From the NCBI GenBank assembly GCA_016210375.1, contig JACQUH010000119.1, positions 1-12,328 on the forward strand: a DNA stretch of 12,328 nt, given 5' to 3'. The first letter of the stretch is position 1. The number at the start of each line of letters is the position of its first letter. Below the pieces are notes generated by a model. The model saw only the letters and a program-made list of their open reading frames with translations, did not search any database and was not told the origin of the DNA. Position numbers and translations under genes: made by a program. Below are positions 6,097 to 12,135 of the stretch, piece after piece. This stretch comes from Chloroflexota bacterium (lineage in GTDB: Bacteria; Chloroflexota; Dehalococcoidia; Lucifugimonadales; JACPCL1).

Positions 6097-7440
6097 ATGC
6101 CATTGCCGTTGGAAGGCATCCGGATCATAGAGCTCTCGGTCATCATAGCCCTGCCACTAGGCGGGGGCCTCCTGGCAGACCTGGGGGCAGAGGTCATCCG
6201 TATTGACCCCTGCTCCCGCCTGGACACCCGAACGGGAGGGCCGCAACCCGATGGGAGAACCACGGAGCGGTACTGGAACACCTCGGGCAATTTCAACTGG
6301 ATGCACCGGGGCAAGAAGAGCCTCGCCCTCAACCTCCAGTCGCGGGAAGGGCTTGACGCCTTCAGAGAGCTGGTACGGGTTAGCGACGTGGTGTGCGACA
6401 ACTTCACACGCGAGGTCATGGGAAGATGGGGGTTTGACTACGCTGGTCTCAAGAAGATCAAGCCCGATATCATCGCGCTGTCCAACACCGGATGGGGGCA
6501 CACTGGCCCCTGGCGCGACTATCCCGGGCTGGCCCAGGCCGTGGAGTGCCTGACGGGCCTGGCCAACTACACCGGCTACTTCCATGGGCAGCCTTCCCGC
6601 GTTGGACAGAACTACTTTGACACCGCCTGCGCCATGAACATAGCCGGGGCCATATCGGCTGCTCTCATTTACCGCAACCGGACAGGGAAAGGCCAGTTCA
6701 TTGACCACTCCATGCTGGAGGCGTGCTCCCAGAACACAGCGGAGACCGTGCTGGAATATCAGATGACCGGCCGCAATGGGGAACGATGGGGCGCGCGCAA
6801 TCCCGCCTATGCCCCTCAAGGCTGCTATCCCTGCAAGGGCAATGACAGATGGATTGTTATCGGCGTGACCTCAGACGAGGAGTGGCAGTCCTTTGTGCAG
6901 GTGGCAGGCAATCCAGCGTGGGCACGGGATGCCAAGTACAAGACGGTCTTGGGACGACGAGACCACCATGACGAGTTGGACGAGCGGATTGCTCAGTGGA
7001 CCAGGGACCAGGACTCCTATGAGCTGATGCACAAGCTCCAGAAGGCAGGTGTCCCGGCAGGGGCGGTGCTCAGCGGAAAGGACTTCTTGCTGGACCCGCA
7101 GATTAAGGCCCGTGGTTACTTTGAACTGCTTGACTACCCCACAGAGCCCGCGGTGGGGGTCCGGCCCTATGCCGGCAGGCCGTGGAAGTCATCCTTGAAC
7201 GACCTCACGATCCGCCATTCCGCTCCAACTCTGGGCGAGCACAACGCGTATGTCCTGCACGATCTTCTGGGGCATCCCGAGGACGAGGTGGAAGGGCTCT
7301 ACGAAAAGGGGGCCATTGGCGCCTCTCCTGTGGACACAGCCCCACCCCCCAGACAGCGCGGCGGCTTGCAGCAGCAAAAGGACATGGGAATGATCACGGA
7401 CTTTGACCTGGACTACAAGGAGAAGCTGGGGATCGGCTAG
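6097..7440 (+). CDS. Family III CoA-transferase (CaiB/BaiF), catalytic Asp present
   Basis: This 447-residue cytoplasmic enzyme is of family III. It has LEGIRIIELSVIIALPLGGGLLADLGAEVIRID, KKSLALNLQSREGLDAFRELV, SDVVCDNFTREVMGRWGFDY, TGWGHTGPWRDYPG and GQNYFDTACAMNIAGA with the expected catalytic Asp175. RTGKGQFIDHSMLEA, AGVPAGAVLSGKDFLLDPQIKARGYFE and the closing APTLGEHN complete the family. It would transfer CoA from an acyl-CoA donor such as succinyl-CoA (donor inferred) to an imported acid. The start ATG is one base after the previous stop, with GGGGGTGA just upstream, which suggests coupled translation and a two-subunit complex. A C-terminal extension of about 45 residues past the common end (PPPRQRGGLQQQKDMGMITDF) is unusual in composition. 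The hotdog dehydratase genes upstream would act on its thioester product. The substrate is unknown. Confidence 0.93.
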   Translation: MPLPLEGIRIIELSVIIALPLGGGLLADLGAEVIRIDPCSRLDTRTGGPQPDGRTTERYWNTSGNFNWMHRGKKSLALNLQSREGLDAFRELVRVSDVVCDNFTREVMGRWGFDYAGLKKIKPDIIALSNTGWGHTGPWRDYPGLAQAVECLTGLANYTGYFHGQPSRVGQNYFDTACAMNIAGAISAALIYRNRTGKGQFIDHSMLEACSQNTAETVLEYQMTGRNGERWGARNPAYAPQGCYPCKGNDRWIVIGVTSDEEWQSFVQVAGNPAWARDAKYKTVLGRRDHHDELDERIAQWTRDQDSYELMHKLQKAGVPAGAVLSGKDFLLDPQIKARGYFELLDYPTEPAVGVRPYAGRPWKSSLNDLTIRHSAPTLGEHNAYVLHDLLGHPEDEVEGLYEKGAIGASPVDTAPPPRQRGGLQQQKDMGMITDFDLDYKEKLGIG

Positions 7441-7446
7441 CAGCCA

Positions 7447-7461
7447 TTCTCGCCCCGAGAA
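7447..7461 (+). terminator. Small hairpin after the CoA-transferase operon
   Basis: TTCTCG (7447-7452) and CGAGAA (7456-7461) form a perfect 6-bp stem around CCC, seven bases after the operon's final stop. A weak T-containing stretch (CTCTTTGTTG) follows. It could contribute to termination but is not a strong intrinsic terminator. Confidence 0.35.
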
Positions 7462-7511
7462 CGGCCTCTTTGTTGTAATCAACCAAATACTAGGGCTGCC
7501 GTGGTTCTGAC

Positions 7512-7553
7512 CTCTCCCCCTGTGGTCCCCCTCTCCCCCTAGGAGAGGGGGAC
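7512..7553. repeat. C/T-rich repeat with perfect 12-bp inverted repeat
   Basis: CTCTCCCCCT occurs twice (7512-7521 and 7531-7540) with a 19-base period. The second copy lies inside a perfect 12-bp inverted repeat, GTCCCCCTCTCC (7525-7536) / GGAGAGGGGGAC (7542-7553), with loop CCCTA. It resembles the C/T-rich REP-like intergenic palindromes I associate with Chloroflexota genomes. It lies between convergent genes. Confidence 0.6.
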
Positions 7554-7563
7554 TCTGGTCTAA

Positions 7564-7604
7564 GGAATGGTTGTGATGCGGCAAAGCCGCATCACAACCA
7601 TTCC
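7564..7604. terminator. Perfect 19-bp hairpin between convergent genes
   Basis: GGAATGGTTGTGATGCGGC (7564-7582) and its exact reverse complement (7586-7604) enclose an AAA loop. It ends 16 bases before the stop codon of the minus-strand gamma-glutamyltransferase gene and follows the + strand operon, so it sits where a bidirectional terminator belongs. There is no clear T-run on either side. A palindromic mobile repeat is therefore an alternative. Confidence 0.5.
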
Positions 7605-7620
7605 AACAATTCTTCTTGCG

Positions 7621-9249
7621 TCAGATGGCCCCAGCGTGGCCATCGCCCCTGGGGTCCGAAGCGCCGATCTTGACGCCCCGCTTGTGGTCAAGCTGGATAA
7701 GCTGCACGATGCCGTGGCTGATCCCCTCCTGACCCCAGGTGATGGCGTGTCCCATCTCCTCCAGCGTGCGAGCCACCTCCGCCGGCATACGCGGCTCCAA
7801 CAGCACCGAGAAGGGGCGTCCCAGAGTATCCGGGGAGCTGCCTGGCTCGCTTACCCATCGCGGAGCATCCACCACCTCCTGCGGGCCCAGGCCATAGTCC
7901 ACAATGCCCGTAATGAGCTGGGTGTTGCCCTGCACCTGAAAATCCGCCCCCGGCGTACCCGCCACCAGGAAGGGCCTGCCGTCCTTCGCCATCATGAAGG
8001 CGTTGAGGGTGTGCATGGGCCGCTTGCCCGGGGCCACGGTGTTGGGGTGTCCTTCCTGGAGACGGAACCCGTACTGCCGGTTGTTGAAGACGATGCCCGT
8101 GCCCTCGGCAATAAATCCCGAGCCAAAGGCGGCGTAGAGGCTATGGATGAAGGAGACGGCGTTGCCCTCTTTGTCCGCCACACAGAAGTAGCTGGTGTCG
8201 GCCCCGGCGGGAACCAGGGGCTCAGGGGATACCGACGTAGCGGCGCGCTTCCTGTTAATATGGGCGCGACGGCGGGCGGCGTGTCCCTTTGCAATGAGGG
8301 TATCCAGGGGGATGCTCACCTGCCGGGGATCCCCCAGATAGGCGTTGCGGTCGGCGAAAGCCAGCTTCTTGGCCTCAATCATCAGGTGGATGCCTTCGGC
8401 GCTCAGGTGCCCCAGGGAGGCCATGTCATACCCTTCCAGAACGTTCAGCATCTCCAGCAGTATCATGCCCTGGGAGGGCGGGCGGTTCTCCAACACCGTG
8501 TAGCCCCGGTACGTCGTGGAGATAGGCTCGTAGACCTCAATCTCCTGGCTCCCCAAGGCCTCCTCGTCAAGGATGCCACCGGCCTCACGGAAGGCCCCAG
8601 CGATGTCCCGGGCCAGGCCGCCGCGGTAGAACTCCTCGGCGCCACCCTGGGCAATGCGCTTGATGCTGCGGGCCAGGTCCTTATTGACGAGAACGTCGCC
8701 TGCGCCGTAGGGCTTCCCGTCCCTCTTCAGGAACACCCTGGCCGACGATGGGAAGGCCGCCACCTTCTCCACGCTGCCCCCGAAGATGCGGCCCATCCGG
8801 GGTGAAAGGGGGTGCCCCTCCTCAGCGTAGCCGATGGCCGGCTCCAGGAGCTTGGCCAGGGGCTGCGTGCCAAAATGGTCGCACAGGTACTGGTAGGCCG
8901 CCGCCTCGCCGGGAGGCGAAACGGCCAACGGCCCCAGGTTGGGCATGGAGGTGAGGCCCCTGGAACGGAAGAAGGCCGGCGTGGCGCGCCTGGGGGAGGG
9001 CCCTGTGGAGCTGATGCCGGTGAACTTGCCGGTCCTGGCGTGGTACAGGATGACGAAGGTCTCGCCGCCGAAGCCGCACATGGCCGGCACCGTGACCGCC
9101 TCCACCGCCGCGGTGGCGATGGCGGCGTCAAAGGCATTGCCGCCCTCGGCCAGCACCCGCAAGCCCGCCGAAGCCGCCAGGGGCGAAGTGGAGCACACCA
9201 TGCCCCCCGTGGTCATCACCGCTGCCCTGGAAACGTAAGGCGCTGTCAT
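7621..9249 (-). CDS. ggt: Gamma-glutamyltransferase family protein
   Basis: This 542-residue Ntn-hydrolase autocleaves and then hydrolyses or transfers gamma-glutamyl groups, for example from glutathione. The N-terminal half carries MVCSTSPLAASAGLRVLAEGGNAFDAAIATAAV and CGFGGETFVILY, then PPGEAAAYQYL and RPPSQGMILLEMLNVLEGYD. The small-subunit start is DTSYFCVADKEGNAVSF, in which Thr352 is the expected nucleophile and cleavage site. FGSGFIAEGTGIVFNN, GKRPMHTLNAFM and GTPGADFQVQGNTQ (from about residue 431) follow. No signal peptide is visible, which suggests a cytoplasmic YwrD-like member. ATG 9249 is chosen because GGAGGT lies seven bases upstream; the in-frame GTG at 9258 lies within that region. 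It is transcribed away from the crotonase-family gene and converges on the CoA-transferase operon. Whether it serves the same pathway is unknown. Confidence 0.93.
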   Translation of the reverse strand: MTAPYVSRAAVMTTGGMVCSTSPLAASAGLRVLAEGGNAFDAAIATAAVEAVTVPAMCGFGGETFVILYHARTGKFTGISSTGPSPRRATPAFFRSRGLTSMPNLGPLAVSPPGEAAAYQYLCDHFGTQPLAKLLEPAIGYAEEGHPLSPRMGRIFGGSVEKVAAFPSSARVFLKRDGKPYGAGDVLVNKDLARSIKRIAQGGAEEFYRGGLARDIAGAFREAGGILDEEALGSQEIEVYEPISTTYRGYTVLENRPPSQGMILLEMLNVLEGYDMASLGHLSAEGIHLMIEAKKLAFADRNAYLGDPRQVSIPLDTLIAKGHAARRRAHINRKRAATSVSPEPLVPAGADTSYFCVADKEGNAVSFIHSLYAAFGSGFIAEGTGIVFNNRQYGFRLQEGHPNTVAPGKRPMHTLNAFMMAKDGRPFLVAGTPGADFQVQGNTQLITGIVDYGLGPQEVVDAPRWVSEPGSSPDTLGRPFSVLLEPRMPAEVARTLEEMGHAITWGQEGISHGIVQLIQLDHKRGVKIGASDPRGDGHAGAI

Positions 9250-9270
9250 TGGCTCCACCTCCGCTGTTCG

Positions 9271-9295
9271 TTTGGTGCTGATACCCTACACCAAA
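9271..9295. promoter_or_regulatory. Operator-like inverted repeat TTTGGTG-N11-CACCAAA
   Basis: TTTGGTG (9271-9277) and CACCAAA (9289-9295) are perfect inverted half-sites spaced by 11 bases. They span the putative -10 of the gamma-glutamyltransferase promoter, where a dimeric repressor would block it. The binding protein is unknown. A hairpin in the transcript leader is the alternative. Confidence 0.4.
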
Positions 9296-9311
9296 GGAGA
9301 GGCTGGCTCAA
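9283..9311 (-). promoter_or_regulatory. Putative sigma-70-type promoter for the gamma-glutamyltransferase gene
   Basis: On the minus strand, TTGAGC (complement of 9306-9311) is followed after 17 bases by TAGGGT (complement of 9283-9288). This is a fair -35/-10 pair, placed about 34 bases before the ATG at 9249. The -10 match is imperfect. Confidence 0.4.
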
Positions 9312-9316
9312 GTTCC

Positions 9317-9346
9317 TTGACCCTCCAAACCAGGCCCGCCTATAAT
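9317..9346 (+). promoter_or_regulatory. Sigma-70-type promoter for the crotonase-family gene
   Basis: TTGACC (9317-9322), an 18-base spacer and a perfect TATAAT (9341-9346) precede the GTG start at 9394 by about 48 bases. This is the clearest promoter in the window. Its -35 lies five bases from the opposing -35 on the minus strand, forming a back-to-back divergent promoter. Confidence 0.7.
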
Positions 9347-9393
9347 TTACCATTGTGCCTCTATCGCCGCCCAGTCCTTTGCGGAGGTGCCCT

Positions 9394-10158
9394 GTGGCCT
9401 ACACCAGCATCCACCTGGAGCGGGACGGCCCCATGGCCGTCCTCACCCTGAACCGGCCCCAGGCCCTCAACGCCCTCAACTCGGCCCTGCGCCAGGAGAT
9501 GGAGGAGGCCCTCACCCTCTTGGAGATAGACGACGATGTGCGGGTCGTCATCATCACCGGCGCGGGCAGGGACTTCTCTGCCGGCGGCGACATCAAAGAG
9601 CAGGTGGCCAACGCCGACCTCACGCCCCAGGAGCGAGCGCGCCGCCAGAGCGCCGGCGCCCCCTGGACCTGGCACGTCGCCAACTACCGCAAACCCACCA
9701 TTGGCGCCATCAACGGCATCGCCTACGGCGGGGCCGCCCTCCTCTCCTCCTGCCTGGACATCCGCATCGGCTGCGAGAAGACCAGTTTCCGCTTCCTGGC
9801 TGCCAGCTACGGCCAGGTCAACTCTACCTGGAGCCTGCCCCTCATCGTTGGCCTGCCCAAGGCCAAGGAGCTGATGTTCACCGGGCGGGAGGTCTTCGCT
9901 GAGGAGGCCCTCCAGATTGGCCTGCTGAACAAGCTGGTGGCATCGGAGAGGCTGATGGAGGAGGCCAAGGCCATGGCGGGGATGATCGCCGATAGCCACC
10001 CCGTCATGGTGCAGGGGATCAAACGCCTGCTGCACCAGGGAATCGGGGCGGGCTTCCCGGACCGCTATCAGATGGAGCGAGACGCCACCACCACCTGGAT
10101 GCGCCCGGTGAACCCGCGCGAGGGCTTCAAGGACTTCCTGGCCCGCAAGGGAGAGTAG
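9394..10158 (+). CDS. Enoyl-CoA hydratase/isomerase (crotonase) family protein lacking both catalytic Glu
   Basis: This 254-residue crotonase-fold protein has SIHLERDGPMAVLTLNRPQALNALNSALRQEM and the oxyanion-hole motif ITGAGRDFSAGGDIKE. KPTIGAINGIAYGGAALLSSCLDIRIG, FTGREVFAEEALQIGLLNKLV and a C-terminal trimerisation helix region follow, ending REGFKDFLARKGE. CoA thioester binding is therefore expected. At the positions of rat enoyl-CoA hydratase Glu144 and Glu164 it has Leu116 and Ala136, with the same 20-residue spacing, so ordinary hydratase chemistry is unlikely. Isomerase, hydrolase, decarboxylase or another crotonase reaction is possible. I chose GTG 9394 because GGAGG (9383-9387) precedes it at six bases; the frame upstream reads Pro-rich and non-homologous. 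It has its own promoter and diverges from the gamma-glutamyltransferase gene. The substrate is unknown. Confidence 0.9.
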   Translation: MAYTSIHLERDGPMAVLTLNRPQALNALNSALRQEMEEALTLLEIDDDVRVVIITGAGRDFSAGGDIKEQVANADLTPQERARRQSAGAPWTWHVANYRKPTIGAINGIAYGGAALLSSCLDIRIGCEKTSFRFLAASYGQVNSTWSLPLIVGLPKAKELMFTGREVFAEEALQIGLLNKLVASERLMEEAKAMAGMIADSHPVMVQGIKRLLHQGIGAGFPDRYQMERDATTTWMRPVNPREGFKDFLARKGE

Positions 10159-10166
10159 CAGGACAA

Positions 10167-10186
10167 GACGGCGCACGAGGGCCGTC
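10167..10186 (+). terminator. Weak hairpin after the crotonase-family gene
   Basis: GACGGC (10167-10172) and GCCGTC (10181-10186) form a 6-bp stem with an 8-base loop, nine bases after the stop codon. No T-run follows. It overlaps the start of the putative tRNA promoter region. Confidence 0.3.
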
Positions 10187-10187
10187 G

Positions 10188-10216
10188 TTGCGGTGTCTGG
10201 ACGGCTGGGATAGAAT
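10188..10216 (+). promoter_or_regulatory. Putative tRNA-Asn promoter
   Basis: TTGCGG (10188-10193), a 17-base spacer and TAGAAT (10211-10216) place a start near 10223, six bases before the mature tRNA 5' end. The second tRNA copy lacks the TAGAAT element. Confidence 0.5.
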
Positions 10217-10228
10217 GGGCTGTAGCAC

Positions 10229-10303
10229 TCCGCAGTAGCTCAGTGGTAGAGCGGCCGGCTGTTAACCGGTTGGTCGTAGGTTCGAATCCTACCTGCGGAG
10301 CCA
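10229..10303 (+). tRNA. tRNA-Asn (anticodon GTT)
   Basis: A complete 75-base cloverleaf with an encoded CCA. The acceptor is TCCGCAG/CTGCGGA with discriminator G. The D stem is GCTC/GAGC. The anticodon arm is GCCGG-CTGTTAA-CCGGT, giving GTT. The variable loop is TGGTC and the T arm is GTAGG-TTCGAAT-CCTAC. All stems pair with standard geometry, and U33 and the purine at 37 are present. An altered copy lies 1.1 kb downstream. Confidence 0.97.
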
Positions 10304-10364
10304 ATTATGGACAAAAGACAGAACCGTCGAGCACTTTCTTTTCGACAAATGGTGAGCGTGTAAA

Positions 10365-10823
10365 TTGCCAGCCAGGCAGAAAGTTAGCCACCAGGACTGG
10401 GAGGTCACCGCTAGACCGGGGTGGTGGCTTAGGAGATGGTCAAGATTCCCTCTGTTCTTTCAGGCCACTCACCCCAGCTTTGACATCCTGATTAAGAAGG
10501 TCACAGCACCCCAGCCGGAATCCACCAACCAGCCTGAACCCAAGCTGAATTTCTATATCGAATTTTCAGATCAAACCACAATAAACTTCCTAGTTGATGT
10601 TTCTGGCCTAAGGCCAGGAGGTACCCTGAAATACAGAACACAGAAAATCCTGCTCGCACCAACCGGTGATGCACGCGTCTGTCTGGATGCCGGACCGCAT
10701 CTGCTCAAAGGGCATCAGTTCCAAACGCTCTATGCATTTGTGGTTAGTTCAGAGGCAACGCTTGTGTTCTTGTTGCTTAATGTCTTGCTAGGAGCTTTGT
10801 TAGCGCTTTTGCTGAAGCTTTAG
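10365..10823 (+). CDS. Hypothetical protein with C-terminal membrane anchor
   Basis: An open frame of 152 codons ends with a strongly hydrophobic helix (residues about 128-150, EATLVFLLLNVLLGALLALLL) and a final Lys-Leu, like a tail-anchored or single-pass protein. The middle (about residues 55-125, LNFYIEFSDQTTINFLVDVSGLRPGG onward) reads as a beta-rich globular domain. I do not recognise the family. The start is uncertain: the frame allows only TTG at 10365 near the 5' end, no good ribosome binding site is visible, and the first 35 residues (Trp/Arg-rich) look non-coding. A shorter protein or a gene fragment is therefore possible. It lies between two tRNA-Asn copies in DNA visibly less GC-rich than the flanking operons, which suggests acquired DNA. 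Confidence 0.45.
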   Translation: MPARQKVSHQDWEVTARPGWWLRRWSRFPLFFQATHPSFDILIKKVTAPQPESTNQPEPKLNFYIEFSDQTTINFLVDVSGLRPGGTLKYRTQKILLAPTGDARVCLDAGPHLLKGHQFQTLYAFVVSSEATLVFLLLNVLLGALLALLLKL

Positions 10824-11047
10824 ACAGCTACTGCGCTAAACTCGGTCCGAGGAATATTGCCGTGGCATGGGAATCTGTGATGCCTGTCCTAATGGGGGCA
10901 GCGGTGGTAGTAGCGATGCCTGGTCTTGTCGGGGAATGGCCCCTAGACGCACACGTAGGGAGAATTCAGCAAAACCCTGGCAAAAAGAGACATTTCCGAT
11001 GTTGAAAGCTGCAAGACAATGGAGGAGTGAGGTCAAGGAAAGAAAGT
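10824..11047. other. Spacer between the two small island genes, no convincing gene
   Basis: This 224-base stretch holds only weak open frames without ribosome binding sites. One + frame reads through 10810-11007 and contains a hydrophobic run (VMPVLMGAAVVVAMPGLVG), possibly a decayed gene fragment. I see no terminator, repeat or known RNA. Confidence 0.4.
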
Positions 11048-11386
11048 ATGGATAAGCTCAGCTTCCCAAGTGGGCATGCAAGAAACTGCGCCCTTCTCTT
11101 ACTTGCCATGGTCATGTTGGTCATGGCCTGTACCTCACCATCGCCGACGCCCACCTCAACCCCGGACACCCCGTCACTAAGCTCGGCTGAGGCGACTGCT
11201 GTTATAAAGACATGGTTGTCCCGGAGCAGTAGTAGTACATGCCAAAGGTACGCGAGGGAATCTGCCGGCTGGCAAGCGTGGTATGAGGGCAAAGGTGCCT
11301 GGCGCGTCTCGTACGGAACTGACCAGTGGAGAGTATTCGAGAAAACGGCCTCCTTCGAAGTTGTGAAGACTACCTTGCGTTGCTGA
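11048..11386 (+). CDS. Small putative lipoprotein
   Basis: This 112-residue protein begins with a charged head and a hydrophobic stretch (NCALLLLAMVMLV), then MAC, a plausible though imperfect lipobox with Cys at about residue 28. A Ser/Thr/Pro-rich tether (TSPSPTPTSTPDTPS) follows, as in Gram-positive-like or Chloroflexota surface lipoproteins. The mature part of about 65 residues (SSAEATAVIKTWLSRS to WRVFEKTASFEVV) has a 'WxAxYEGKGAWRVSYG...WRVFEKT' pattern. This resembles small domains of the type that measure or bind at the cell surface, but I cannot name the family. ATG 11048 with AAGGAAA (11034-11040) is preferred over the GTG at 11027, which has the ribosome site too close. It is the last gene before the altered tRNA-Asn copy. 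Confidence 0.65.
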   Translation: MDKLSFPSGHARNCALLLLAMVMLVMACTSPSPTPTSTPDTPSLSSAEATAVIKTWLSRSSSSTCQRYARESAGWQAWYEGKGAWRVSYGTDQWRVFEKTASFEVVKTTLRC

Positions 11387-11404
11387 TAGGACAAGCGATA
11401 GCAC

Positions 11405-11481
11405 TCCGCAGTAGCTCAGCGGTAGAGCGGCCGGCTGTTAACCGGTTGGTCGTCCCGACCGAGTCGGGACCTGCGGAGCCA
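11405..11481 (+). pseudogene. Aberrant tRNA-Asn copy with T arm replaced by a hairpin
   Basis: The acceptor, D and anticodon arms (GTT) match the upstream tRNA-Asn except for T to C in the D loop, and the encoded CCA is retained. In place of the 17-base T arm is a 19-base perfect hairpin, GTCCCGAC-CGA-GTCGGGAC (11452-11470), with no TTCRAAY loop. The elbow contacts of a normal tRNA would be lost. The upstream TAGAAT element is also absent, so I call it a probable pseudogene. A specialised tRNA-like RNA or an attachment-site scar is possible. Confidence 0.75.
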
Positions 11482-11531
11482 ACACTCCTTCAACCGGCAA
11501 AAAGGTTGCCAAGGCCCATTGTCGACAGGGC

Positions 11532-11698
11532 CTATTCTTGGTCATTGACAAATAAGTAGAGTGCGTAGTTCGCAAGCTGCTCCGCTCTCAGCGTTTGGGA
11601 AAGCGCGTCTAGCCTGGCAAGGTTAGAAGGGTCAGCGATGACCAAGATTAAGTCTCCACCAAATTCGCCAGGTGTTGACACCACCCTGCCGTCACTGC
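11532..11698 (-). pseudogene. Orphan 3' gene fragment of unknown family
   Basis: On the minus strand, in a frame different from the adjoining aminotransferase remnant, about 55 codons run from the junction near 11698 to a TAG at 11532-11534. They read GSDGRVVSTPGEFGGDLILV, then IADPSNLARLDALSQ and finally LANYALYLFVNDQE. The composition is coherent and protein-like, but there is no start codon or ribosome site, so it looks like the C-terminus of a gene whose 5' part is lost. The family is not recognised. Confidence 0.45.
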
Positions 11699-11998
11699 CC
11701 CGGGCTCCAGCAAGTTGGCCAGGCCGGCCTCCATCCCTGCCGAGCCGGTGCCTGAAACAGGTAAAGTGAATCCTCCGCTGGCGCCGAACACCTGCTGGAG
11801 CATCTCCGCTACCTCATCCATCATGTGGATGAAGTCGGGGTCCAGGTGGTGCAGAAGCGGCTTGGTCATGGCCTGCAGCACCCTGGGATGGATGTTACTG
11901 GGCCCCGGCCCCATAAGGATTCGCTCGGGTGGATTCAGATCCTTGATCACGCGGTGGGCTACCGGCGGTTTTGACGCACGAGCTACCATCGTTGCCAT
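11648..11998 (-). pseudogene. Truncated alanine/serine-glyoxylate aminotransferase (5' fragment)
   Basis: The first 100 codons match class V PLP aminotransferases of the AGXT/SGAT type: LNPPERILMGPGPSNIHPRV, LQAMTKPLLHHLDPDFIHMMDEVAEML and VFGASGGFTLPVSGTGSAGMEA, then LANLLEPG. The full family is about 360-400 residues and carries the PLP lysine in the lost part. After EPG (near 11698) homology stops and the frame runs through AVTAGWCQHLANLVET to a stop. The start is intact: ATG 11998 with AAGGAGG upstream. The product would lack the PLP site and is presumably non-functional. It lies next to the altered tRNA copy, consistent with a deletion or recombination that joined it to another gene's 3' end. 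Confidence 0.8.
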
Positions 11999-12062
11999 TG
12001 CCTTGCCCTCCTTACGATTAGCCGAATATCGAAAAAATACGCCCCAGATTTCCATTTAGGGA

Positions 12063-12097
12063 AGATGCCGGGGCCCTCATAAGAGCCTCCGGCATCT
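12063..12097 (-). terminator. Hairpin terminator-like structure for the surface-protein gene
   Basis: AGATGCCGG (12063-12071) pairs perfectly with CCGGCATCT (12089-12097). Further pairing (G-C, then CTC/GAG) closes around an ATAA loop. It lies about 40 bases past the minus-strand stop at 12136 and before the aminotransferase remnant. The following minus-strand bases (TCCCTAAATGG) are not a strong U tract, so the strength is uncertain. Confidence 0.5.
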
Positions 12098-12135
12098 CAC
12101 CCAATGTTATCGGACTACAGCGCAAAGCCCGTGGC

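Larger units (their letters stand above)
10223..11482 (+). mobile_element. Possible small tRNA-Asn-bounded island
   Basis: Bases 10223-10277 are repeated at 11399-11453 with one difference, and ACCTGCGGAGCCAA (10291-10304) recurs at 11469-11482. The repeats therefore bracket about 1.1 kb of atypical, less GC-rich DNA with two small genes. tRNA duplication is a hallmark of integration at tRNA genes. No integrase is present, so this may be a decayed remnant. A simple local tandem duplication with later insertion is the alternative. Confidence 0.4.

Noticed and set aside
7567..8805. 412-codon plus-strand open frame opposite the gamma-glutamyltransferase gene
   Set aside because: The minus strand carries full gamma-glutamyltransferase motifs; the plus frame starts inside the 19-bp palindrome and resembles no protein family.
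9361..10176. 271-codon minus-strand frame opposite the crotonase-family gene
   Set aside because: Antisense shadow with His/Gly/Val-rich composition; the + strand has a promoter, ribosome site and family motifs.
10867..11055. 62-codon open frame between the two island genes
   Set aside because: No ribosome binding site, cysteine/glycine-rich without motifs, and it overlaps the better-supported lipoprotein start.
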